Shown here piece after piece: positions 55,064-63,503 of a stretch of DNA of 64,000 bases; the first letter of the stretch is position 1, and every line of letters starts with the position of its first letter. This DNA is from Micromonospora sp. MP36 (GTDB lineage: Bacteria > Actinomycetota > Actinomycetes > Mycobacteriales > Micromonosporaceae): assembly GCF_008119785.1 (NCBI RefSeq), contig NZ_VSFA01000019.1:31370-95369 (forward strand), given 5' to 3'. Under the pieces are notes generated by a model, which saw only the letters and a list, made by a program, of their open reading frames with translations, made no database searches and was not told the origin of the DNA. The position numbers and the translations under genes were made by a program.

Positions 55064-57700
55064 GTGACCCACGACAGCTTCAGCTCGGCGCGTCTACCGC
55101 CGCGCCACGACCAGAAGCCGTCGACAGCCACCGTGTCCGCGAGCAGCGGCCCCGGGCGACCGCCCGGCGAGCTGCTGCGCCGGCTGCGCGCCCGGCACTC
55201 CGCCGACCCGGTCACCCACGTCGAGCGGGTGCCGGCCCGGGCCGGGCAGCCGGCACCGTGGCCGGCCTGGGCCCCGGAGGAGCTGCGGGCGGCGTTCGCC
55301 CGACGCGGCGTGGTCGCCCCGTGGCGGCACCAGGCCGAGGCCGCCGAGCTGGCGTACGCGGGGACGCACGTGGTGGTGGCCACCGGAACGGCGTCCGGCA
55401 AGTCGCTGGCGTACCAGCTCCCGGCGCTGAGCACGCTGCTCGCCGACCCGCGCGCCACCGTGCTCTACCTGGCCCCGACCAAGGCACTCGCCGCCGACCA
55501 GCTGCGCGCCGTCGCCGGGCTGGAGCTGGAGGGGGTACGCCCCGCCTGCTACGACGGGGACACCCCGCGCGCCGAGCGGGACTGGATCCGGCGGCACTCC
55601 CGGTTCGTGCTGACCAACCCGGACATGCTGCACCACGGCATCCTGCCCGGCCACGCCCACTGGTCCGGGTTCCTGCGCCGGCTCGCGTACGTGGTGGTGG
55701 ACGAGTGCCACACCTACCGGGGCGTGTTCGGCTCACACGTGGCGCACGTGCTCCGCCGGCTGCGCCGGCAGTGCGCGCGCTACGGGGGTACCCCCGTCTT
55801 CGTGCTGGCCTCGGCGACGTCGGGTGACCCGGCGACGGCGGCCGAGCGGCTCACCGGCCTGCCGGTCACGGCCGTCACCGAGGACACCTCGCCGCGCGGC
55901 GGGGTGACCTTCGCGCTGTGGGAGCCGCCGCTGCTGCCCTCTTCCGGGGCCGCCGCTCCCGACGCCGATCTTCTCCAGGTCCGCCGGTCGGCCCTGCGGG
56001 AGACCGCCGACCTGCTCGCCGACAGCGTCGTCGAGGGGGTACGCACCCTCGCCTTCGTCCGGTCCCGCCGCGGCGCCGAGGTGGTCGCCGCCAACGCCCG
56101 GCGCGCGCTGGACGAGGCGGTGCCCGGGCTCGGCGACCGGGTGGCCGCCTACCGGGCCGGCTACCTGCGCGAGGAGCGGCGCGAGCTGGAACGCGCGCTG
56201 CTGCACGGCGACCTGCTCGGGCTCGCCTCCACTAACGCCCTCGAACTCGGCGTCGACCTGGTCGGACTGGACGCGGTGCTGATCTGCGGCTGGCCGGGCA
56301 CCCGGGCGTCGCTCTGGCAGCAGGCCGGCCGGGCCGGACGCTCCGGCGACGAGGCGCTCGCCGTGCTGGTGGCCCGGGACGACCCGCTCGACACCTACCT
56401 GGTGCACCACCCCGAGGCGCTGTTCGGGCGGCCCGTCGAGGCGACCGTGCTCGACCCGGCGAACCCGTACGTGCTCGCCCCGCAACTCGCCTGCGCCGCG
56501 CACGAGGCCCCGCTCACCCCGGCCGACCTGGAACTCTTCGGGGAGGGCGCGAAGGAGGCGGTCGAGGAACTGGTGGCCGCGGGGGTGCTGCGGCAGCGGC
56601 CGACCGGCTGGTACTGGCGGCACCGGGAGCGACCCGAGGTGGACCTGCGCGGCGAGGACGGCGCGCCGGTCTGCGTGGTCGAGGAGTCCACCGGGCGGCT
56701 GCTCGGCACGGTCGACGGCGGCTCCTCGCACTTCCTCCTCCACTCCGGCGCGGTCTACCTGCACCAGGGCGTGTCGTACGTGGTCGACGCGCTGGACCTG
56801 GCGGACGGGTGCGCGCTGGTGCACGCCGAGGAGCCGGACTGGTCCACCCACGCCCGGGACGTCACCTCGCTGTCGGTGGTGTCGGTCCGGTCGTACGTGG
56901 ACGCCGGGCCGGTCGGGCTCTTCCTCGGCGAGGTGGACGTGACCAGCCAGGTGGTGTCGTACCAGCGGCGGCGGATCGCCAGCGGCGAGGTGATCGACAC
57001 CCGGCCGCTGGACCTGCCGGCCCGCGAGCTGCGTACCGTCGCGGTCTGGTTCACCCTCTCCCCGGAGTCCCTGGCCGCGGCGGGGATCGAGGCCCCCGAC
57101 GTCCCGGGCGCGCTGCACGCCGCCGAGCACGCCGCGATCGGCCTGCTGCCGCTCATGGCGACCTGCGACCGCTGGGACATCGGCGGGCTCTCCACCGCCG
57201 TACACCCGGACACCGAGGCACCCACCGTCTTCGTTTATGACGGCCACCCCGGCGGCGCGGGCTTCGCCGAGCGGGCGTACGGGACGGCGGCGGCCTGGCT
57301 GCGCGCCACCCGCGACGCGATCGCCGAGTGCGGCTGCGAGTCGGGGTGCCCGTCCTGCGTCCAGTCGCCGAAGTGCGGCAACGGCAACAACCCGCTCTCC
57401 AAGCCGGACGCGGTCAAGGTCCTCGACGTGGTGCTCGCCAACCTGCCGACGGTCAGTGGCTCTCCCGGCGCGGCGTCCTCCGGCGCAGCGGCCTCCTCCA
57501 ACGCGGCGCTTTCCGGCGCGGCGTCCGCCAACGCGGCGTCCTCCAACGCGGCGGCTTCCGGCGCGGCGGCTTCCGGCGCGGCGCTTTCCGGCGTGGTGGC
57601 TGATGGGTCTCGGGGCGCAGTCGGGGCGGCCGTGCCCCGGCAGGACGAGCGGACGGCGGAGCGCTCGGTCGCGGGGGACGGCGCTCCGGAAACCGCCTGA
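55064..57700 (+). CDS. DEAD/DEAH helicase with DUF1998 (MrfA/YprA-like)
   Basis: An 878-residue SF2 helicase. Q-motif-like region, VVVATGTASGKSLAYQLPAL (Walker A variant G-T-A-S-G-K-S), TKALAADQL, VVVDECHTYRG (D-E-x-H) and ASATSGDP lie in domain 1. ASTNALELGVDLVGLDAVL and QQAGRAGRSGD (motif VI) lie in domain 2. The C-terminal DUF1998 region has ECGCESGCPSCVQSPKCG, the four-Cys site seen in B. subtilis MrfA, which repairs mitomycin damage. A 45-residue Ala/Ser/Asn repeat tail follows. GTG at 55064 (or 55055) is the start. It is divergent from the STAS gene. Confidence 0.9.
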   Translation: MTHDSFSSARLPPRHDQKPSTATVSASSGPGRPPGELLRRLRARHSADPVTHVERVPARAGQPAPWPAWAPEELRAAFARRGVVAPWRHQAEAAELAYAGTHVVVATGTASGKSLAYQLPALSTLLADPRATVLYLAPTKALAADQLRAVAGLELEGVRPACYDGDTPRAERDWIRRHSRFVLTNPDMLHHGILPGHAHWSGFLRRLAYVVVDECHTYRGVFGSHVAHVLRRLRRQCARYGGTPVFVLASATSGDPATAAERLTGLPVTAVTEDTSPRGGVTFALWEPPLLPSSGAAAPDADLLQVRRSALRETADLLADSVVEGVRTLAFVRSRRGAEVVAANARRALDEAVPGLGDRVAAYRAGYLREERRELERALLHGDLLGLASTNALELGVDLVGLDAVLICGWPGTRASLWQQAGRAGRSGDEALAVLVARDDPLDTYLVHHPEALFGRPVEATVLDPANPYVLAPQLACAAHEAPLTPADLELFGEGAKEAVEELVAAGVLRQRPTGWYWRHRERPEVDLRGEDGAPVCVVEESTGRLLGTVDGGSSHFLLHSGAVYLHQGVSYVVDALDLADGCALVHAEEPDWSTHARDVTSLSVVSVRSYVDAGPVGLFLGEVDVTSQVVSYQRRRIASGEVIDTRPLDLPARELRTVAVWFTLSPESLAAAGIEAPDVPGALHAAEHAAIGLLPLMATCDRWDIGGLSTAVHPDTEAPTVFVYDGHPGGAGFAERAYGTAAAWLRATRDAIAECGCESGCPSCVQSPKCGNGNNPLSKPDAVKVLDVVLANLPTVSGSPGAASSGAAASSNAALSGAASANAASSNAAASGAAASGAALSGVVADGSRGAVGAAVPRQDERTAERSVAGDGAPETA
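57461..57594 (+). repeat. Imperfect tandem repeats encoding an Ala/Ser-rich tail
   Basis: Units of about 15 bases related to TCCGGCGCGGCGGCT recur eight or nine times with small changes (GCG GCG TCC TCC AAC variants) at the 3' end of the helicase gene. They encode G-A-A-S-S-G-A-A-A-S-S-N type repeats. Such a tract should vary in copy number between strains. Confidence 0.7.
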
Positions 57701-57802
57701 GCGGCCGGGAGCACCTCGCCGCCGTCGGACGGGCCCGTCGGGGGTGTGGAGACGAGGGACGCGCTGTGCGAGACTCCGGCGTCCCCCATTGAAGGAGATC
57801 GT

Positions 57803-58381
57803 GTGCAGCCCGACAGCTTGCAGACCCAGCACCAGTTCATCGTCCGTCAGCGGATCCGGATGATGGTCAACCAGTACGAGGTCCACGCAGTGGCGCCGGA
57901 CGGCTCGGAGGGCGCACTGCTCGCGTTCGCGCAGCAGAAGCGGCTCGCGTTCAAGGAGCAGGTGACCATCTACACCGACGACTCCAAGCAGTACCCGCTG
58001 CTCGGCTTCAAGGCCCGTCAGCGCCTCGACCTCGGCGCCACGTACGACGTGACCGACCACGCCGGCACCCCGATCGGACTGTTCCGCAAGGACTTCGCCC
58101 AGTCGCTGCTCCGGTCCACCTGGCACGTCGAGCAGGCCGGCCTGCCGCCGATCACCGGGCAGGAGCGCAGCCTGCCGGTGGCGCTGCTGCGCCGGTTCGT
58201 CGACTCGCTCTCCTGGCTGCCCTACCACTTCGACTTCGTCGCCGGCGGCCAGCCGGTGTTCTCGGTCGACAAGAAGTGGGGCCTGCGCGACCGGTACGTC
58301 GTCGACATCCAGCACCCGCAGATCGACCGGCGGCTGGTCATCGCCATGGCGGTCGGCCTGGACGCCCTGCAGTCCCGCTGA
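57803..58381 (+). CDS. LURP-one-related (scramblase-fold) protein
   Basis: A 192-residue protein of the LURP-one/Tubby-C-like fold: QHQFIVRQRIRMMVNQYEVH, AFAQQKRLAFKEQVTIYTDDSKQ, FKARQRLDLGATYDVTDHAG and GLFRKDFAQSLLRSTWHV are the repeated strand pairs. There is no signal peptide. The GTG at 57803 has GAAGGAG ten bases upstream. It may bind lipids or nucleotides; the function is unproven. It follows the helicase at 102 bases and may have its own promoter. Confidence 0.8.
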   Translation: MQPDSLQTQHQFIVRQRIRMMVNQYEVHAVAPDGSEGALLAFAQQKRLAFKEQVTIYTDDSKQYPLLGFKARQRLDLGATYDVTDHAGTPIGLFRKDFAQSLLRSTWHVEQAGLPPITGQERSLPVALLRRFVDSLSWLPYHFDFVAGGQPVFSVDKKWGLRDRYVVDIQHPQIDRRLVIAMAVGLDALQSR

Positions 58382-58716
58382 GGCCGGGTGCGGGACCGGT
58401 TCCTTTCGTCCACCGCACGCCGCCCGGGTCACCGCACTCCGGGCACGCGCCGCGCCTCCGCCGATGCCGACCGGGCGTGCTTCCGCACCGGCATGGCCAC
58501 CCCGACTGTCCGACGTCGACCGGCGGTGATCGCGACCAGGGCGAGGACGAGTCGGATGACGTCCGCCCGGGCCGGCTTCTACCTCAACGGTCGCCGGGTC
58601 GGGCTGGGCGGTCGGGTGTGCCCCCGTACCGCCCAGCCGGACCGGGTCCCGTCCCCGTCCTGGGGCCGTCCGTCGGCTGCCGGGCGAGCCGCCCGACCAG
58701 GCGGTGAGGGACGCCG
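58382..58716. other. Non-coding or degenerate stretch after the LURP-one gene
   Basis: 335 bases with no convincing gene. Open frames exist on both strands but lack biased codons. A 27-bp segment (58571-58597), GCCGGCTTCTACCTCAACGG plus TCGCCGG, matches 50427-50453 (opposite strand) at 26 positions and would read AGFYLNGRR on the plus strand, so a decayed paralogue fragment may lie here. Confidence 0.4.
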
Positions 58717-59009
58717 TCAGCCGCGGACCGGGCCGGCCCGGGATGTCGCGGTGGCGGTGCGGGCCAGCCACGGCAGCGTCGCCACCTTGACCTCGGTGGT
58801 GACGAGCACGTCGAGGCCGTCCAGCCGACAGGCCACCAGCCGACCACCGTTGGCCCGGGCCAGTTCTTCGGCCCGTCCGCTCGGGGCGAGGGTCCCAGCC
58901 CGCACGGGCGTCCCGTCTCGAGGACGGCGCGCCGTCGGGCCCGGCCGGCGCGTACCGGCCAGGCCACCGCCGCCGCGGCGATGACCAGGAGCGCGGCAAC
59001 CAGCCACAC
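58717..59009 (-). pseudogene. Small membrane protein gene with a frameshift
   Basis: GTG at 59009, with GGAGG about ten bases upstream, starts MWLVAALLVIAAAAVAWPVR, a membrane helix, then AGRARRRAVLETG. The coding character then continues in another frame: TPVRAGTLAPSGRAEELARA, NGGRLVACRLDGLDVLVTTEV, KVATLPWLARTA, to TGA at 58717. Adding one G to the GGG run near 58914 would rejoin the frames into a protein of about 97 residues. It is either a real inactivating deletion or a sequencing slip. Confidence 0.45.
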
Positions 59010-59092
59010 CTGGCCGGCGCCTCCAGCGGTCGGACTCGGACGGGCCGCGGGGAAGGCTGCCGGGGCGCGGCGGGCGAGGATGCGCTTCGGCG

Positions 59093-59290
59093 GTGGACCG
59101 TGGATGGCGGGGCCGCTGTGGACAGACCACGGCGTACGTGTGGATCTGCTATGGGCGGCTGAAGGGTGGCGCCCGTGCCGCCGCGGTGGCCAGTGTGCTG
59201 GTCACCGCGGCCGGCTCGTTCGGCTACGCCGGGGCGCCGGGCGCTGGCGTGATCATCGGCAGGTGCTCAACGCGAGTCACGGGCGAGTGA
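59093..59290 (+). CDS. Short hydrophobic reading frame of doubtful status
   Basis: A 65-codon frame with well-biased codons in its middle: RLKGGARAAAVASVLVTAAG, then SFGYAGAPGAGVIIG, resembling a signal peptide or membrane helix after a basic stretch. It ends inside the 3' end of the convergent HelD-like gene. No ribosome site is obvious. It could be the 5' stump of a lost secreted-protein gene. Confidence 0.25.
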   Translation: MDRGWRGRCGQTTAYVWICYGRLKGGARAAAVASVLVTAAGSFGYAGAPGAGVIIGRCSTRVTGE

Positions 59291-61343
59291 AGGGCAGTGG
59301 CTTGGTGTGCAGGATGACCAGCTCGGCGACGGCCCGGGTCAGGGCAACGTAGAGCCGGTTCATGCCGCGCGGCTCGGCGGCGACGATGTCGGCGGGCTCC
59401 ACCAGGACCACTCGGTCGTATTCCAGACCCTTGACCTGGCTGACCGGAAGGGCGTTCAACGACGCGGCCAGATGGTCGGGTGCGATGACCGCGCCGCTCT
59501 CCTGGGCCACCGCCGCGGCCAGGTCGTCCACCTGGCGAATCTCCAGCCTGCCGCCGGGCCGGAAGGAGCGGGTGGGCTCGATCCCGGGTGCCAGGGCGAG
59601 CGCGGCGAAGTCGGCGATGACCTGCGGTACCCGGTATCCGGTGGGCAGGTCGAGCGTCCTGACCTCGCGCTTGCCCAGCCGCTGCACCAGCTCCGACCAC
59701 GACTCGGCGGCCAGTGGGTGGGTGGCCTGACCGAGGTCGCCCACGATTGTCATCGAGGCGTGGGCGGCGCGCCGGGCGATCATCCGGCACTCCATCGGCG
59801 ACAGATCCTGCGCCTCGTCGAGGATGACGTGCAGGTATACGTCCTCGACGGGTTCCTCGGCCTCGGCGACGGGCAGCGGCTCGGCCAGCACCGGCACGTA
59901 CCCCTCCTCGCCGTAGGGGTCGAAGCCGTCGATCCAGCTCGTCACCTTGTGCCCCTCGCGCAGGAGGATCCCCGACGCCCAGCGCTGCGCCGCCCAGTAG
60001 CCGTTGTGGTCGATGGACTGCCCGGATTGCGCGATCGGCGTGGAAAGTCCGGGCGCGAACAGTTGCCAACCGTCGTTGAGGCTCCAGCTCAGCACGAAGG
60101 TCTCCGCCAGGCGGACACCACTGCTCAGCTCGCGCGCCTGCCACTCGGGCATCTTCGGGGTCGCCTTCTCGGGTCTCCCCAGGATCTCGGCGAGCTCGTC
60201 GAGCAACGGGACGTCGTCCACCGACCACTCCCCGTCCTGCGCGGGCAGCACGTCCTGCGGGGTCAGCGACGGCCACCACGCGTTCAGGAACGCGTCCGGG
60301 ATTTCCCTGCCGTTCAGCAGCTCGGAGAGCACCTTCGCCGCTTCCGCGCGGGCACCGTTGGGCTTGACGCCCTTGGCCTCGCAGCGCTTCCTGATTTCCA
60401 GCCGCGCCTTCGCCAGGTCGTCGGCGTTGAGGGTGCTCAGCCGGTCCGGCGCGTTCGGCGGGGTGTCCCAGGCCAGCTCGGTCAACACCCGCACCATCTT
60501 CAGGTCACCCTTGGACCTGGCCACCTCGGCGGAGTCACGCCGGGTCGCCACGACACCCTCGAACAGCTCGCCGATCGCTCGCAAGTGGACACTGCCCTCG
60601 CCGAGCCCGGGCAGCACCCGGCCGATGTATTCGGTGAACACCGTCGACGGGCCGACCACCAGGACGCGGCCATCGGCGAACTTCCCCCGGTCGGAGTAAA
60701 GCAGGTAGGCGGCGCGGTGCAGGGCGACCTGGGTCTTGCCGGTGCCCGGGCCGCCCGTGATGAGGGTGACGCCGTGCGCGGGAGCCCGGATCGCCTCGTC
60801 CTGCTCGCGCTGGATCGTGGTCACGATGTCGCGCATGTGCTCGCCACGTTCCCTGGTCAGCGACGCGAGCAGGGCACCTTCGCCGACCACCCCCTCAATG
60901 TCCTCCTCGGTCAGCACGTCGTCGTCGAGACCGATCACCTTGGGGCCGGCGCAGGTGATGACGCGGCGGCGCTCCACACCGAGCGGCTCGCCGGGGGTGG
61001 CGCGGTAGAACGGCGCGGCCGCCGGCGCACGCCAGTCCACCACCAGCGGCTCCCGGTCCTCGTCGCGCACGCCGAGGCGGCCGACACGATAGGTGTAGCC
61101 GTCGTCGAAGTCCAGCCGACCGAAGACGATGCCCTCCTCCTGACCGTCCAGATCGGACATTCTGGCGGCGGCGCGCAGCACCATGGCATCGCGCTCGACC
61201 AGGCCGGTGAGCGGCCCCGACGTGGCGCGACTGTGTCCCTCCTCCTTCAACTCCTTCGCCTGCTCACGCATCACCTCAAGGCGCGCGTAGACCTTGTCGA
61301 CTACCTGCTGTTCGATGGCGATCTGCTGTTCTGCTTCGGACAC
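59277..61343 (-). CDS. HelD/HelR-like RNA polymerase-associated ATPase
   Basis: A 688-residue SF1 UvrD-like ATPase of the HelD class. An N-terminal coiled coil (about 1-40, MSEAEQQIAIEQQVVDKVYA) precedes YRVGRLGVRDEDREPLVVDWRAP, the family's N-terminal signature. Walker A is ITGGPGTGKTQVALHRAAYLL, Walker B is VILDEAQDLSPMECRM, and the late motifs are SQVKGLEYDRVVLVEPADI and RLYVALTRAVAELVI. HelD proteins pry nucleic acids off stalled RNA polymerase, and actinobacterial HelR confers rifampicin tolerance. I found no clear rifamycin-associated element upstream. The GTG start has AAGGGAGC before it. Confidence 0.9.
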   Translation of the reverse strand: MSEAEQQIAIEQQVVDKVYARLEVMREQAKELKEEGHSRATSGPLTGLVERDAMVLRAAARMSDLDGQEEGIVFGRLDFDDGYTYRVGRLGVRDEDREPLVVDWRAPAAAPFYRATPGEPLGVERRRVITCAGPKVIGLDDDVLTEEDIEGVVGEGALLASLTRERGEHMRDIVTTIQREQDEAIRAPAHGVTLITGGPGTGKTQVALHRAAYLLYSDRGKFADGRVLVVGPSTVFTEYIGRVLPGLGEGSVHLRAIGELFEGVVATRRDSAEVARSKGDLKMVRVLTELAWDTPPNAPDRLSTLNADDLAKARLEIRKRCEAKGVKPNGARAEAAKVLSELLNGREIPDAFLNAWWPSLTPQDVLPAQDGEWSVDDVPLLDELAEILGRPEKATPKMPEWQARELSSGVRLAETFVLSWSLNDGWQLFAPGLSTPIAQSGQSIDHNGYWAAQRWASGILLREGHKVTSWIDGFDPYGEEGYVPVLAEPLPVAEAEEPVEDVYLHVILDEAQDLSPMECRMIARRAAHASMTIVGDLGQATHPLAAESWSELVQRLGKREVRTLDLPTGYRVPQVIADFAALALAPGIEPTRSFRPGGRLEIRQVDDLAAAVAQESGAVIAPDHLAASLNALPVSQVKGLEYDRVVLVEPADIVAAEPRGMNRLYVALTRAVAELVILHTKPLPFTRP

Positions 61344-61392
61344 GGTGCTCCCTTGCCGGTCGCCTGGGCACGCCCCGCCTGCGGGCTCGTCG

Positions 61393-61420
61393 AGAATATG
61401 TGCTGGTCAGAGGCACAAAA
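61393..61420 (-). promoter_or_regulatory. Candidate promoter of the HelD-like gene
   Basis: On the minus strand TTTTGT (61415-61420) and TATTCT (61393-61398) are separated by 16 bp in an AT-rich patch 50 bases before the GTG. A short dyad GCCCGC-AG-GCGGGGC lies between it and the gene (61372-61386). Confidence 0.35.
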
Positions 61421-61482
61421 TCGGCATCCAGGACGATTCGAACCACTTGACCGACCGGTACGATGGAAAGGGCAGAGGATGA

Positions 61483-61713
61483 AGCCCCCGCCCGCTCGAT
61501 GGTCGACCGGATGAAGAGCTCGGCCGGCACCTGGCGGGCCTCACCGAGGTCGTCCGATGGGAGCCCGACCGACGGCGCACCGACTGGGTTGTCCCGTCGA
61601 CCCTTGCTCGCGGATCCGGCCCTCCCCTGGAGCCGCACCTGGCGGAGTTCGGCCCCATCGGCGAGGTGCGCCAGCCAGAGTGGTCCAGCGAGATCATGCG
61701 TCACTACTACTGA
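61483..61713 (+). pseudogene. Gene remnant lacking a start
   Basis: After a TGA at 61480 the frame is open to TGA at 61713 with typical high-GC codon bias: PDEELGRHLAGLTEVVRWEP, DRRRTDWVVPSTLARG, EPHLAEFGPIGEV, RQPEWSSEIMRHYY. No ATG/GTG/TTG start with a ribosome site precedes the coding-like part. I do not recognise the family. It is best read as the 3' end of a deleted gene. Confidence 0.4.
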
Positions 61714-62029
61714 CGGCAATAGCCCCTGACCTGCTACGGAGCATCGTTCCCAGATAGGGACGACCCCCGTCGGGGGGATGCGGACACAAACTGCCAGCGG
61801 TTACCGGACCGTGTCGACCAACGCCAGCAAGCAGGTGACAACCGACGTCCCTTGACTTCTAGGACGGGCCCTGGCCGAGGTTTGCGCTGCCTTCCTGCTG
61901 CCGATGCCGGCTGCCCACAGTTAGCCGGGGGCCCGCTGCGCGGCGAGGCGAATCTTCCGCCCAAACAGCCCTCCAGACAACTATTCCGGAGAATAGTGTC
62001 CGGACCGGGATGGAAGGCGGTGATCCGGT
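61714..62029. promoter_or_regulatory. Upstream region of the ltrA-like gene with a dyad
   Basis: 316 bases without a gene. At 61981-61996 CTATTC-CGGA-GAATAG forms a dyad with 6-bp arms, 33 bases before the ATG at 62030. It is AT-rich compared with its surroundings and could be an operator or a 5'-UTR hairpin. Nothing else stands out. Confidence 0.35.
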
Positions 62030-63226
62030 ATGGCTAGGTCGGGTGGGTCGGCCGAGGCTGCGGGGAGCCAGCACCGTCCAGGGCATGTGGGCTTCGTGGA
62101 GCTGTTCTTCGACGTAGTGTTCGTCTTCGCGTTCACCCGGTTCTCCGAGCGGCTGGTCGAGAATTTCACTTGGCCGAATACCTGGACGACGCTGCTGCTG
62201 ATTCTGGCCATGTGGTGGCTCTGGTACCGGACGGTGTGGACGACCAACAGGTACGACGCGGACCGACCAGCCATCCAGCTCATGGTCATCGTGACCATGC
62301 TCGGCACCCTGCTGATGTCGGCCGCGGTGCCCGCAGCGGCTCTCACCGAGCGCGGTGTGGTCTTCGCGGGGGTCTACGTCACCCTCCAAGTGCTCCGCCA
62401 ACTCTGGCTCCTGCGACTCGGCGACAAGGACGGTTACCCGCGACTCGTCAACATCCGGATCCTCTTCTGGGCAGCCATGTCGGCGGTGCCCTGGATCGCC
62501 GGAACCTTCGTCCAGGACGGCCCGCGGTTGGCCCTGTGGACCGTGGCGCTTCTCATCGACTACGGCGGGGGGATCCTCGACTTCCCGACACCGCGGCTCG
62601 GCCGCGCCGGACTCCGGGGCCAGCCGATCGCGGAGGAGCACCTGACCGAGCGCTGCCGCCAACTGCTCATCATCGCGCTCGGCGAGGCGGTTCTGGCGTC
62701 GGGCATCCAGTTCAGCCCGTACGGCTTCCAGCGGGACCGGACGGTGGCGTTGCTGGTGTCGTTTCTCATCACGGTGCTGCTCTGGCAGCTCTACCACTAC
62801 CGGGCGGGCGCACTGCTCAAGGCCGCCATCGCCTCGGCCTCGGCCCCTGCCCGCATCGGCGAACTCGCGGCGTACGCGCACCTGGTCATGGTGATCGGCG
62901 TCAGCCTCAGCGCCGTGGGCGACACGCTGATCATCACGCACCCGTCCGGGCATACCAAGTGGACCTGGGTCGTAGTCATCTTCGGTGGCCCTGCGCTCTT
63001 TCTGCTCGGGCGGAGCATGCTCGACTACGTGGTCTTCAGCCGCGTCTCCTGGTCCCGGCCAATCGGGGTGCTCCTGCTCGCCGCACTGGCCCCGGCGGCA
63101 CTCAGGCTGCCGCCCGTCGTGGTCGCCATGGTCGCCGCACTGGTCCTGGCCGGGATCGCCCTGTCCAACGTGGTTGCCTGGCGGTTGGCCCCGCGGGCGC
63201 TTGCCCCGCCGGGCATCGTCCGTTGA
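62030..63226 (+). CDS. ltrA: Low-temperature-requirement A (LtrA) family membrane protein
   Basis: A 398-residue polytopic membrane protein with about 10-12 helices. The family signature VGFVELFFDVVFVFAFTRFSE is at about 20-40, and HLTERCRQLLIIALGEAVLASG in the middle carries the conserved E-R and G-E pair. QLYHYRAGALLKAAIASASAPAR is also typical. The function is unknown beyond a growth-at-low-temperature phenotype of the Listeria relative. ATG at 62030. A hairpin about 180 bases downstream may terminate it. Confidence 0.85.
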   Translation: MARSGGSAEAAGSQHRPGHVGFVELFFDVVFVFAFTRFSERLVENFTWPNTWTTLLLILAMWWLWYRTVWTTNRYDADRPAIQLMVIVTMLGTLLMSAAVPAAALTERGVVFAGVYVTLQVLRQLWLLRLGDKDGYPRLVNIRILFWAAMSAVPWIAGTFVQDGPRLALWTVALLIDYGGGILDFPTPRLGRAGLRGQPIAEEHLTERCRQLLIIALGEAVLASGIQFSPYGFQRDRTVALLVSFLITVLLWQLYHYRAGALLKAAIASASAPARIGELAAYAHLVMVIGVSLSAVGDTLIITHPSGHTKWTWVVVIFGGPALFLLGRSMLDYVVFSRVSWSRPIGVLLLAALAPAALRLPPVVVAMVAALVLAGIALSNVVAWRLAPRALAPPGIVR

Positions 63227-63405
63227 GCCCCCGCCGACGGATCGAACGGGGACATCTCGCTTACAAGCTCTGCGCGCCGCGTCCGCACGCGTCCGGCAAC
63301 GGCTGCACGCTCGGAACTTCGTCCATGCCAGCACTCGTCGGCGTGCTGCCGTCCGGCGGCGTTGCTGTCAGCGCTGCTGTCGACAGCCGTTCCGCCGGCG
63401 GCCCA

Positions 63406-63437
63406 CGCCGACCCCCGCTGAAGGAGCCGGGTCGGCG
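63406..63437 (+). terminator. Hairpin downstream of the ltrA-like gene
   Basis: CGCCGACCC (63406-63414) pairs with GGGTCGGCG (63429-63437), a 9-bp stem with a 14-nt loop, 180 bases after the ltrA stop and 67 before the next start. Confidence 0.45.
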
Positions 63438-63503
63438 TTGCCGCCTACGGTAAGCGGGTGTCATTCCCTGTCGGCTGCGTTGCGGACATGGAACACTGAT
63501 CAT

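Noticed and set aside
55733..58999. A 1,088-codon open frame on the minus strand opposite the helicase and LURP-one genes
   Set aside because: It is antisense to two well-supported genes, has no recognisable domain and consists of Arg/Gly/Pro-rich sequence typical of antisense frames in high-GC DNA.
61344..61440. Rifamycin-associated element (RAE) upstream of the HelD-like gene
   Set aside because: Only a short GCCCGC-AG-GCGGGGC dyad is present; I could not match it to the RAE consensus.
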